The notes below the pieces were generated by a model. That model saw only the letters and a program-made list of their open reading frames with translations, was not told the DNA's origin and did not search any database. This document shows positions 49,357 to 60,184 of a stretch of DNA of 64,000 bases, in pieces. The translations under genes and the position numbers were made by a program. Position 1 is the stretch's first letter. Each line of letters opens with the position of its first letter. Source of the stretch: Prototheca cutis (taxonomy: Eukaryota; Chlorophyta; Trebouxiophyceae; Chlorellales; Chlorellaceae); contig BCIH01000013.1 in NCBI GenBank assembly GCA_002897115.2, positions 129,852 through 193,851 on the forward strand, in the 5' to 3' direction.

Positions 49357-50288
49357 ATGAAGGCCCGAGGGGCTACCCTCTCAGCCCTCTTTTTCGTGGC
49401 ACTGCTCGCCCAGACGCCGGTCAGTCGATTTTTTTTTGGGGGGGGGGTTCCGTGCTCTGTTGCCCGTTTCGCCCATGACCCTTCTGACTTGACCATACGC
49501 CATCTTACATCCTCACACTTCAGGGCGTGCATGTCGACGCGTTCAGGCAGCTGCCCAGCGCACGCGCTGAGGGAGTGGTGACCCGGGGTTCCCACCCCCG
49601 CAGCCTGCTGGCCGACCGGCTGGTCCTGAACTGCTCCTACTCGGACCATCGCTACAACATCACCTTCCCGAGTCCCATTGACAACGTAACGCACATCAAG
49701 ACCAGCGCGTACGGCCTCCGGAACAGCTACCTGTTCCTCTCTGACCTGGAGTTTGACGACGCCACGGTTTCCACCTACCAAGTCATGGACAGCATCAACA
49801 GCGGGAGGAGTGTGGAATGGATGAAGGTGCAGGCGTACTCTGCCAGTCATGTGCTCCATGCGTACGTGGAGAGCTGCGCCAACCTCAACCCCAGCCCGCC
49901 GCCACAGCACCCGCGGTCCACGTCATGCAGCACGCTCCTGCCCAACGGCACCTACTACCTGCAAGGGTTTGAAAACAAGTCGGCAGACGGCACCGACCAC
50001 GCCTACTACATCCACATCGACGTCGACACCCCCAGATTTGAGAGCGCCAAACTGGACCTGAAGATGGTCAACAACCAGCAGCGCGTGTTTTACACGGCCA
50101 CGCTGGAAAGGACCGAAGACGCGGCAGACTACTCCCTGCGCCACAAGTTTCCGTCCACGGGACTACTGAACATGCTGCTGCAGGATGGCATGGTCAGCGT
50201 CTCGGCCTCCGTCAAGGGGGCGTCGGGGGGCATGACAGCCTGGACTGACCTGGTCAAGATCAAGTCGCCGATGATGCCCAGCAAGTGA
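49357..50288 (+). CDS. Secreted protein, family not recognised
   Basis: Two exons, 49357-49419 and 49524-50288, are joined at phase 0 and give 275 residues. The first exon is essentially a signal peptide (MKARGATLSALFFVALLAQ). The mature part has an N-terminal half with LNCSYSDHRYNITFPSP and LRNSYLFLSDLEFDD, then a Pro-rich NPSPPPQHP hinge. The second half begins CSTLLPNGTYYLQGF and continues with alternating beta-type sequence (YYIHIDVDTPRFESAKLDL, VFYTATLERTEDAADYSL, MVSVSASVKGASGGMTAW). Several N-glycosylation sites (NCS, NIT, NVT, NGT, NKS) support secretion. The two-domain plan joined by a Pro hinge is reminiscent of pherophorin-like algal matrix proteins, but I cannot claim that family. 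The gene at 51376 has the same plan. Confidence 0.65.
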
Positions 50289-51375
50289 CACAGTCTGCTC
50301 TCCTGAATCCTGACCTAGATTTTTGTATCTTGCCCAATCTCCTGACTCAGTGCCGGTTTGGAACCGATCTGCTGTTAAGTTTTGGCTGCGCTTGGCACTG
50401 GCGATGCGGCGGCAGGTCCCACCAACCATGCGGAAGCCGACGCCGGCCCGGGCTCCACTGTACAACGGTGAAGCAGTACATGCTGCATTCCGATTGGTCA
50501 AGCGGAGTCTGGGGGGCATGACGGCGGACACTCCGATACCAAGGCCAAAAGACATAAATTGCCATCAGGTGGGCGTGGAGGGCCCTCCCGCGTCCCGATC
50601 CCAAGACAACCCCCACAGGCTGCGAGGGTGGGAAACCCAGGCAAAGCCACCAGTTGTTCCATGGATTCAGCGGTCGTTGAACCTGAAAACATCACCACGT
50701 CACGTACTGCCCAGCAAGTGAAACGTGCAGGATAGATCGAGAAGATCGCGAGACATTCGGCTTGAGTTGGTAGAGAACCACTGTCGGGCCTGTCACGTCA
50801 CATACGCACGGTTGATCATGGTATAATATGCTTCCAAATCATTTTGTACTGCAGACACGTCCTTGGGACCCAATAGCATAAACATTGTTCTCCTCCACGC
50901 TGGGTGTAGCCGCAACCTGGGAACGACCCACGGTGGGAGGTGACAACGGCTGTACCAGGCCCAAGATTGCATTTACCATCCAATAGAGATTGAGCGGAAG
51001 CCGGTATATGTCTTCAAGTGGGGACGGCCGGCACGGATGGATGTTTATTCAGCCGCCGAATGACCGATGGGCCGCCAGGCGCCTCTCCGCTAGCGGCCGG
51101 GCGATACCAGGGCGGCGAGCCCGACACAAAACACACAAGTGTGCTCGCTTCCATCGCATCAGCCCTAAGGCGCAAGGATCACCCTTCCATTTTTGTCTTT
51201 CCGCTCAAGTTGCCTGAAAGCTTGTTCTGGAGAACCTGCAGGCTGCTGACCTCGACAAGGCGGAGAGGCCTCCCCATCGAGCTCCACAACTCGGATAATT
51301 CGTAGAGCGTCCGAGGCACTGGAAAACGACACGCGTCAGCACATATACGCTTCATAGGCCTTAAATAGCTTAGAG
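50289..51375 (+). pseudogene. Spacer holding a decayed copy of the upstream gene's 3' end
   Basis: Between 50461 and 50721 one frame reads NGEAVHAAFRLVKRSLGGMT and, after unrelated sequence, ends SPRHVLPSK and stop. The intact neighbour reads QDGMVSVSASVKGASGGMTA and ends SPMMPSK and stop. The shared order of residues suggests a degenerated duplicate with an insertion between the two blocks. The rest of the interval shows nothing recognisable. Confidence 0.35.
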
Positions 51376-52385
51376 ATGACTGTGGCAAGGCTCATCACGC
51401 TGGCTGCTATGGTGGCACTCACCGTCGTCGGCGTGGCGCTTCCTGCGCAGGTGTGTGGCCGTGAAGCCCGGGTTTGTGGTCGTGGGTATTTGTGGCAGAA
51501 CCCGGGTTGCGCAGAAAGCCATGCATGACTGTGATAGATCAATCGACTGCGCGCCCACACCTCACCTCTGCAGGCCCGCCAGGTTCGGGACCTGTCTGCC
51601 GGGCTCCCGCGGGGCAGTACCCGCAGCTTGCTGTCGCAGGAGTACATCAAGACGCCCACTGCCAGTGGTACTGCCGGGACGAAACAGCGTGCTACTACTA
51701 CATCAGCAGTGACTACAATCTGACCAACATAGCCAGCATGGAAGCGCTGTTCCGTACCAGGTCTGGCAGCACCATCATGCAGATGAAGCTCCCTTACACA
51801 CGCGAAGGCGACATCAAGATTACCATCGATGTTGTGCACGCCACCATCGAGAAAACCACGTATGTCCTGTTTAGCGCCATTGACCACACCGGGAATTCGT
51901 TTGTCTTCAACACAAACGGGACCTGCACGGAGCTGGCCAAGCCCATCGTTGCGTCGCCGCCGCCGCCGCCGCCGTCACCGCCAAACCCCCGGGGCGCCAT
52001 CCTCTGCGGCGACTACCTCATCTACGGCGGCAGAGCTGACACGTCGCGCGGGATCTGGGGTGCGGCCTCCATGCACGTCAGCGTCACCATGATTTACAAC
52101 GGTGCGCGGAAGCTCAGCCTGCGCTTCAGTGATGCCAACGGCGCCGTCTTCGAGACTACCGACATCGTGCGCAACGTGGATGCCAAACTCTGGGACTTCG
52201 ACCTCCCGCTGGATGCACGGGCCAAAGAAATGCTGCAGGGAGGTAATGGGACCGTCGAGGTTCAGGCGCATCTCCTGGCTGGCACGTATGTGCACTCTGA
52301 CTGGTACGTGCTGCCCGTCGGTCCCCCCGGCAGAGGGGTCCCAAATGACGGGCACGCTTCCCACCTCGTGACCGGGTCAAGATAG
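51376..52385 (+). CDS. Secreted protein, distant paralogue of the 49357 gene
   Basis: Exon 1 (51376-51450) encodes a signal peptide (MTVARLITLAAMVALTVVG). Exon 2 ends at the stop at 52385. If the acceptor is the CAG ending at 51617 the model closes at phase 0 and gives about 280 residues. The product has CQWYCRDETACYYYISSDYN, a beta-rich N-terminal domain, a PPPPPPSPPNP hinge, and a second domain starting ILCGDYLIYGG and running through RKLSLRFSDANGAV to VEVQAHLLAGTYVHSDW. The two-domain, Pro-hinged plan mirrors the neighbour. An earlier acceptor (ending 51572) gives a frame reading RGSTRSLLSQEYI, similar to the neighbour's RGSHPRSLLADRL, but that frame then hits a stop. A one-base frameshift or assembly error in exon 2 is therefore possible. 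Confidence 0.6.
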
Positions 52386-53448
52386 CAGCGTGGATGGGGC
52401 TCAGGGCCCCCGCCAGCCTTGTAAACGCTGCCTGCTCCCATTCGCACCCTTTTGCGGGGCAAACTGTCCTGTTCCTGTCCGTGTGCCCAGCGCGAGATTC
52501 CTGGGCTGCGCGAGGCGTTCAGTGATGCCCGCGCACTCTGACCTGCCTGCCATGTCCGGCGTCGCTGCTGCAAGCATAATGGCTTCTGTCGAGAGAGCAC
52601 ATGTACCATGTGCCCTAGAACTGCCCCCGCCCTTGACCCCGGTCGTGTAAGGAAAAGCCCTGTTCCTGTGCACATGGGAAACTCACAGGGCAGAGTGGCG
52701 GTGCGCAGGTCTGATGCCGTGTAGGAGGCGGCGCTTCAGAACAATGTGCCACGTGAGGAATGAGCTGTGGAGGCTGTTTGAGCCTGGCCCCCGGGTCGTT
52801 GGGATAGGGCCATACCCCCTCGAGCAGTTTGCCGCCAGCTGTCAGGGTGCCCGAGGTGCTCCAGGCCCAGTACCCGTGCCTTTCCCGCTGCTGACATAAT
52901 CAATGTGAGCGTGCGTGTGTACAGGGCTTGTCGGGTCAGGTGCCCCTCTTCCTCAGCAGTCGATCACCGCCCCAAGCATTGTCACCATTGCAACGCACGC
53001 CGGTGGCTGGCTGGGACGGGGGAGCGCCGGGTGTGAGGGGCCGGGGCGTTGCTCGTCCAGTGGAATGAAATAACAGGGCTCGGGAGTGTGCAGTTTCTTT
53101 CTTTAGTCAGGGGCTCGCCGATGGCTCTGCAGAGCTGCCGACGCCATGGCATCTTCATTTTTTGTTGACGACAGGCTTGCTTCCCGGGACAGGGCCGGTC
53201 TTGGGTCCCTTGTCCTGTGCCGTCGACAGAACGGGGGCTTGCAGCTGCAAAGAGTGCATTTACCGGGTACAGTAAAGGGGGTGTGCAGCAGTCAAGCAGC
53301 CAGAGGCCATGGGAACGCGTGCCACAGAAGCCACCCAAGTTGAGGGCCCATTTTGTGTGTTCAGAGAGGCACCCCACTCGAGGGTGAGTAGTGCATTGTC
53401 AAGAGTTGTTCTGGGCCAGCCAGTACCGCACGAGTCGCCGCTCCCCTT
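52386..53448. other. Intergenic, nothing recognised
   Basis: About 1 kb of moderately GC-rich sequence between convergent genes. Open frames are short and without motif. Confidence 0.45.
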
Positions 53449-54067
53449 TCACGACATGACAGTCAATCCTGCACCATCAGAACATCCCCGCCCAAACCCA
53501 CGCTCAAACAAGAAGCCGCTTGGGCCCCGCACCACTGACAGGCGGCCTCCATTCTTGGCGGCCATCCCCGCAAAGAGCTCCTCGTTTTCGGCGTTGATGG
53601 CCTTGGTCAACCGTGTAGATTCAGTGTGCTCGCGCTTGAGGGTTGGGCGTTTGGGGGCGATGGCCAGCCTCCCTGGCATGCAGATGAGGGGGTGGTTGGG
53701 CGGGGGGCCCGTGCACATGGGTGGACAGGAGTCTCTCCCGGAGGGTGCCACGCACACAGGTCCCTAGGACCCTCAATCTCGGACAGAAATGACTGCCGCA
53801 GGTATGTACATGGCAGTGAAATCTGGCATACAACCGAAACGCCCCGGCAGGGCCCTGTAACTCAAGATGGGTGGTCCCAGTCCCCGCCACCCAACCAGCC
53901 CCCAACCGCCCCAAAGCCACGCCAAGCAGCACTGCAGCCAGAGCCGTGAGCCATGTGCGCCCAGTACCTTTTTTGGTTGAGCCTTGAGACTTGCCGTGCT
54001 TGTTCGCAGCGGCAGACTTGCCTGGCTTCACCGCCTTGCCGGCCTTCTTGAGGGGCTTCTGAGCCAT
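53449..54067 (-). CDS. UPF0390 family small basic protein
   Basis: Two exons, 53968-54067 and 53449-53672, are joined at phase 1 and give 107 residues. Exon 1 is very basic (MAQKPLKKAGKAVKPGKSA, then HGKSQGSTKKG). Exon 2 begins RLAIAPKRPTLK and continues STRLTKAINAENEELFAGMA and NGGRLSVVRG. This order matches the UPF0390 family (animal Leydig cell tumour 10 kDa homologue and plant relatives): a lysine-rich start, IAPKR, LTK.IN..NEE and a short beta tail. The family is nuclear or nucleolar by composition, with no firmly established role. The last 20 residues (FERGFGRGCSDGAG) extend beyond typical members, and a further intron there is possible. Confidence 0.75.
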
Positions 54068-54953
54068 GGCGACGCCACCGCCACACGAGGCCCCTTGACA
54101 GCTGATTCTTGCGCTTTTGAGAAGAATTACACTCTTTTCCCTTCCAAGGCTAGTGTGAAATCCAAATGGCTGAGGGTGGCGGCACGGGCGTGACTAGGAG
54201 TCACTGTGACAAGACCGCACGAGACCTTGTGAATCCTGGTCGCCTGGGCGCATGCCCCCATCCATCCAACCTTCAATGCCCAACGAGCCGTGTATCCCAC
54301 CACCGTCCAGTGGTCGACGTCGGAACCCTGTTCAACTGTGCTGCACAGCAAAATTTATTTTCTTCATGGTTTGGACGTAGGGCTTACAGGGACCTTGCTG
54401 TCTCCACTGTCAGGCACCTACCGAAACCCCGGCCGAAAGGTCGGGCCAGACGCGTCCCCGCTTGTACCAGTGAAGCTGCCGCTGGAAAGGAACTGTCATA
54501 TTTCAATCGCCTCGTATCGGGAACGGAGTGATGTCTTCGGGCTGGATCGGGGACTGAGGGCCTGTGCGAGCTGAGCCGCGCATCGACGGGATGAGCGAAG
54601 GAGGTAGGGCTTGGGCCTGGGGAGCTCCGTGCTGGGGCATTGTAGTTCGTTTTCGTACCTGCATTTCATGACGTATGCAGTGGGTGCATCACCGGAGCCA
54701 GGGGCCTGGCCTCCAGTGTGGCAGCCCGTGCCTCTCCCTGCCGGGAGGGGAGCTGTTTGGGGTTTGGCCAGCCCCCCCGGACAGTCCCTTAAGCCCGACA
54801 CACCGTTGCGGGGGGCTGGGGAATTTGGCGGCCCTCTTTTAGGCACATTTCGGTGCCGTGTAAGCACTGGATGGCCTGACACTGGCATTCCTGGGCCCGC
54901 TCTGTGTGTTTTTTGTGGCGGGGTCTCTCTCCCTATTCATGTGCACACTTGTC

Positions 54954-54988
<35 letters not shown>

Positions 54989-55004
54989 CCCCCCACACAC
55001 ACAC

Positions 55005-55049
<45 letters not shown>

Positions 55050-55073
55050 GCAACAATAAAAGCCAACAATTTG
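54068..55073. other. Divergent intergenic region ending in a microsatellite
   Basis: This is the promoter side of both the UPF0390 gene and the kinase gene. No coding signal is seen before the repeat at 54957-55048. Confidence 0.4.
54957..55048 (+). repeat. (CT)n-(AC)n compound microsatellite just upstream of the kinase start
   Basis: About 14 CT units, a short C run, then about 26 AC/GC-interrupted AC units end 26 bases before ATG 55074. The tract is open in the kinase frame, so it is either 5' UTR or a Ser-Leu/His-Thr repeat if translation starts upstream. Confidence 0.9.
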
Positions 55074-58000
55074 ATGAATGCAGGGGTGTCGGATGGCCTG
55101 TCGACACTGGCCCCCGGGCGGTCTGGAGGCGATGTGTCCCTGGGCCACCGCTCGACCGTGGCGATGGACGCTGAGTCGGCGGCTGCCACGCGTGCAGCAA
55201 CGCGCGTGGCCGAGTGCCGCGAGGAGCTCCGCGCGCTGCGGTCATGTGTCAAGGCCGCGAAGAGCTGGCGCGAGCGTGCCAGCGAGCTGCTGGCTGCGGC
55301 CGGCGAAGCCGTGACGGCGCTGGAGGAGGCGCTCACCGACCTGGCCTCCGCGCCCGATCCGCGCGCCGAGCGCGCGATCGGCGCCCTGGCCGCCAAGGTC
55401 CAGGGCCTGCTGGACCGGGCCGAGGCGCTGGTCGACGTGCACGGGCACCGCGGCGGGCTGGGCAAGCTCGCGTCCAGAATGTTTTCGGGGGGCGCGGGCG
55501 GTGCGGGCGGGAAATTCGATGCGCTGACTGCCGAGCTCTTGGCGCATGCCAAGCAGGCGCGGTTGACAGCCGAGGGCGACATACTGACTCGGCGCGCAAC
55601 GGGGTCGACAGTCGCCGGGGGATTCGCCCCGGCCAGTCGCGCTGCCAGTGCCGCCACGGCAAGCGGCCGGCGCGGGGTCAACGGCGCTGTTCCGCGATTT
55701 AGCAACGCATCGTACGCGTCAACGGAGCGCAGCGCGATGCCGCAGCCGCCGCACTCACGCAGCGGCAGCGACACCGGCGCCCTGTTTGCTGGCGTGGCGG
55801 CCGCGGCGACGGGTGGCGTGGCCATGCCGTCCCCCCTGTCGCGACCACCGGGTGTGCCCATGCCCGCTGCACGTGGCGATNGCGACATCGCCGCCGAAAC
55901 CGTGGGCACGCCGACATCGCCCCAACCCCCGGCCGGCGTCGGCCTGGGACTCGGCGGCCGGCCCACTCAGGCGCAGCTGGAGGCCGTGGGCCTGGGTGAC
56001 GCAGCCGCCGTTGCTGGAGGTGGTGCACCCGTGGTGGAGGAAAGCGGCATGTCGCGGCGCGGCAGCATCCCGCGTCGCGGTGCGCCCGCCGCCGGCCCCC
56101 AACCGGGTCCATCGCCCGACCGCGTGGAGTCGGGCTGGACAGCCACCTCGGGGGCCTCGGACGTCGAGCGGCTGTCCAGCGGCGAGGGCGGGGCGCCTCA
56201 TTCCACGGCCCCCCGCGAGTCCAGCATGTTTGTCGGCGCCGCCGCCGCGGGCGGTGCCGCGTCGGGAGGCCCGGGTCCCGCACCGTCGTGGTCGACGGGC
56301 GGCGGCTTGACGGGCGGCGGCGCGTCCACGGGCGGCGTGACACGCGAGACGTCGGCATCCACGCTCCCCGACCGCGGCGGACCATTTGGTGGTGGTGCTG
56401 CTGCACTCCCACCGCCGCCGATGGTCGACGGCAGCGGGTCGCCGCTGGTCCCCGTGTCGCCTGCATCCCCGATGCCACCCCAGCCATTGATGCCCGTGGC
56501 GAGCATCGAGCCCGAGCGCATCCACCGTGGCCGGGCCGGGCAGAGCGTGACGGCGCTGCTTGTCGTCCCTCCCGCCGAGGACGACCCGCCGGGGAGCCTG
56601 GGCCACGTGTGGTACTACGTCACGCGCACGCTGGCCGGCGGCGGGCTGCATGTTGTGCACTTGGCCAGCCAGGTGGCCAGCGAGGTCCGGACCGACGGCG
56701 TCGTGACGGCCCTGCACCTGGACGCCTCGGGCCTTGTCTGGGCCGGCCACCGCAGCGGTGCGGTGCGTGCTTGGGACCAGGCCAGCCGTGCGCCCATTTG
56801 CGATGCGCTCAGGGCTTTTCGGTCTTCCGTCTCTGCCCTCACGACGGACGAGCGCGGGAGGTGCTGGGCCGGGAGCTCGCGCGGCAACGTGCGGTGCTTG
56901 CGCCTGGGCGAAGTTTCGCGCGACGGCGCGACTCTGGGTCTGCGCCTGACCCTCGTCGGCACGCTGCGCTGGTCGGGCACCAACGCTGCCGGCGGGGAAT
57001 CGCTCGTTGCCGTTGCAGCGTCCTCTGCTTCGTTGTCCGGCGGCACGGTCGACGGCCACGCAGGGTCGGGGACGACAATGACAGCCGACGGCAGGATCTC
57101 GGACGACGACGCTTTTGTGTCCAGTGATCTCCTGCGGGAGCAGGCACACTACGGCCCCGTGTCGTCGCTGGCGGCGGCCGTGGGGCGCGTGTGGACCGCG
57201 GGAGGCTCGTCGGCGTTCGTCTGCCTGCGCGAATGGAGCGCACGCGGGGAGCTGCTGGCTTCGAACGACCTGCGCAGCATGGGACCCGTGAACGCCACGG
57301 CGCTGATTTCGCCGCTGGTCCGCGTGCTGCTGCCGGCCGACCGCGCGGCGCTCGGCGCCACGGGCTCGGTTATTTCTCTCGCCCCCCGGGGCCCGGGGGC
57401 CGCGCCGGGGCCCGCACTCGCCACCGAGCTGCAGCAGGTCTGGCAGCTGCTCACCGTGCACGACTCGGGCATGGCACAGGTGTGGACCATGGTCGCAGGC
57501 CTGCTGCGCCCCGTCCTCCGCATCGGCGAACGCATGTCTCCCGCCAAGGGCCTGGTGGTGTGCGAGGCTCTGGGCGCGGTGGTGACCTCACACCTGGACG
57601 GCCGGCTGCTGGTCCGGCCCCTGCCCCATCCGAAATCCGGCGGCGGGCTGACCGTGAACTACGTCGCGGGTTCGGTCGGCCAGGCGCGCATGCCATACGG
57701 CGAACTGGAAGTCTCGCGTGGCGGTCTGGCCGCTGCCGCGGCCGCGGGCGACGGCGTGCTGGCGGCGTCGGTCAACGGTACCATCACGCGCTGGCCGGGC
57801 GCAGCGCTGCGTGCCGCAGCCGCCGAGCGGGGGCTGAGTCTCGTGCCCGCGGGCGCGGGGCGCGAGGCCCGGCCCGTGGCAGCGTACAACCCCGCGGTGC
57901 TGGCGTACGCCATGGCCGAGGCCACGGCCGGGTTTGCCCTCATCGGCGGCGCCGANGCCAGCGACGACGACGCCGGGTCGCTGCTGCGCGGGTCGGGCGC

Positions 58001-60184
58001 GGCGGCTTCGGGTTCGGGGCGGCGCGGCGCGGGCCCGGCCCCGGCGCCTTCTGGCGCCGCGAGTCTGTTTGAGGGCGGCAGCGCGACGCCCTGGCTCCTG
58101 GACTTCCGCGACCTTGTGCTGTCACGCGTCATTGGCGAGGGCGCATTTGGCAAGGTGTACCTGGGCCGGTGGCAGGAGACGGACGTCGCCATCAAGGTGC
58201 TGACGAGTCTGCAGGCGCTGGGCATCTCCGAGACCACGCCCGTGGCGGGGCCCGACGGCGAGGTGCGCCTCGACCCCGAGATCCTGAGGACGCTCGAGCG
58301 CGAGGTTGGCATCATGGTGGCCATCCGCCACCCGAACATCATCCTGTTCATGGGCGTGTGCCTCGACCCGGCCTGCATCGTCACCGAATTCTGCGCCCGA
58401 GGGTCGCTGTACGATCTCCTAAAAGTGGCGGCGGCCAACCCGGCGGCGTCGGTCAAGGTGCTGGACTGGGGCAAGCGCCTGTCCATGGCCATGGACGCAG
58501 CCAAGGGCATGCTCCACCTCCACTCCCACCGCGGGCCCATCATTCACCGGGACCTGAAATCCCCAAACCTCCTGGTCGACAAGCACTGGCGCGCCAAGGT
58601 CACAGACTTCAATCTCTCCCGGCTGTCAGACACGGCTAGCGTTGCCAGTTCCATGGTGGCCAACAACCCGCGCTGGCACGCGCCAGAGGTCATCCAGACG
58701 CAGGCCTACTCCAAGGCCTCTGACGTCTACGCGTTTGGCCTCATCCTGTGGGAGCTCCTGACCTGGAAGCTGCCGTTTGCAGACCAGACGCCCTTCCAGA
58801 TCATCCTCATGGTCGCGGAGCGGGGGGAGCGCCCGCCTGTGCCCACCGACCCGGCCGACTACCGCGGCGGCGATTTCCCGGGCTCGGACGACTACATCAA
58901 ACTCATGAAAGAATGCTGGGCGCAAAACCCCAAAGACCGCCCAGGCTTTGAGCATGTGCGTCCCTTTTTGGGGGCTGTTTGCTGGGTGTTTTGGGAGCGG
59001 GGGTTGATCTGTGGGCTGTCAGTGGTGACTCCGTGACATCAATACAAACCCAAGACTAAAACCAACCCGGAACACAGGTGATCACGGTGCTGAGAGGCAT
59101 TCTGGACAAGGTCAAGCATGGCATGAGTGTGGCCATCCCAGGGGCGGTGACCGACGGCACAGTCATGGACGCGGCCGGGTCACCCCCCGTGGGTGGCGGC
59201 GCGATAGTGGGGACACCTCCCACAGCGCTGCAGGCCACCGCGGGCGGGGCGCCGGAGCGTCGCATCACAGGCAGGCCCACGCTGGCCCGTGCGAGTCAGA
59301 CGGTGCTGGCCAACGTGATGGGCGCGTCTGACCGGAGCCCCGAAGCCCGCGNGGCGGCCGTCGCCGCGGCGGCCGAGGCGCTGGCGGGCGCGGGGCCTCC
59401 CGGGAACGGCACGCCCCCGCCCCCACGCGGCGCCGACAGCCACGCGTTTGTCCAGCCGGGGGCAACAACAAAACCCGACGAAGCCATTGCAAACGCGGAA
59501 AAGCCGGCGAGTGGCCCCGGCGCGGCGCCGCGGGCGAGTCCCTTTGATAGCGGCGTCGCCGCGCCGGCTGCAGGTGCACCGGCAGCGCCCCGGGCCAGTC
59601 CATTCGATAGCGCCCTTCCGGCGGCAGCGCCGCGGGCGAGTCCATTCGATAGTGCACCACCAGCCACGACAGCGCGGGCCCCGCCGATGAGCCCGTTTGA
59701 CAGCGCGCCCGCGGCCGCGACAGCGCGGGCCCCGCCGGTGAGCCCGTTTGACAGCGCGCCGCCGGCCGCGACAGCGCGGGCCCCGCCGGTGAGCCCGTTT
59801 GACAGCGCGCCGCCGGCCGCGACAGCGCGGGCCCCGCCGGTGAGCCCGTTTGACAGTGCCCCCGCCACCACGACGGCACGCCCCCCACCGGTGAGCCCAT
59901 TTGACGCGCCTGTCGCCTCGACTGCCCCAACAATCAAGGCCTCTGCCGCGGCGCCCAGCCCGTTTGACGCCCCCGCTGTGAACGGTGCGGCCTCCCGGCC
60001 GTCTGGCCCGCCTGTCCTGGCCCAGCGTAGCCCGTTTGAGAGCGGGCCACCACCGCCGCCGCCGGCGGCAGTCGGAACCCAGGCCAGTCCGGGTTCAAGC
60101 CCGCTGTCGTCCCGCTCCTCAACCCTGGCGGGCCGGTCGAGCCAGTTGCCGCCGGGCGTGCCGCAGCACGCGAGCAGCGACGAC
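55074..60184 (+). CDS. Raf-like protein kinase with N-terminal WD-like region
   Basis: Exons 55074-58955 and 59078-60184 are joined at phase 0 (1,663 residues); a short last exon near 60377-60450 is unresolved. In order: a helical segment (about 30-200); Gly/Ala/Ser linker; a WD/propeller-like region (about 485-870; VTALHLDASGLVWAGHRSGA, VSSLAAAVGRVWTAGGSSAF); and a TKL/Raf-type kinase domain (about 1,005-1,294). The kinase has GEGAFGKVYLGRW (P-loop), VAIKVL, an EREVGIMVAIRHPNIILFMG C-helix, TEFCARGSLYDLL, HRDLKSPNLLVD and VTDFNLSR. Activation-segment end WHAPEVI and SDVYAFGLILWELLT follow. DFN replaces DFG; catalytic Asp and metal Asp remain, so activity is expected. The C-terminal tail carries 17-residue SPFDS repeats. 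The role is probably MAPKKK-like signalling. ATG 55164 is an alternative start. Confidence 0.8.
59691..59945 (+). repeat. 51-bp coding minisatellite (17-residue SPFDS repeat)
   Basis: The phrase GCCCGTTTGA or its close variant recurs at 59691, 59742, 59793, 59844 and 59895, exactly 51 bp apart. Each unit encodes SPFDSAPPAATARAPPV or a near variant. More divergent SPFDS/SPFDA units flank the array on both sides. Confidence 0.9.

Noticed and set aside
55755..57461. 568-codon open frame on the minus strand
   Set aside because: It is antisense to the kinase gene. Its sequence is Arg/Gly/Pro-rich shadow coding of a GC-rich exon with no domain.
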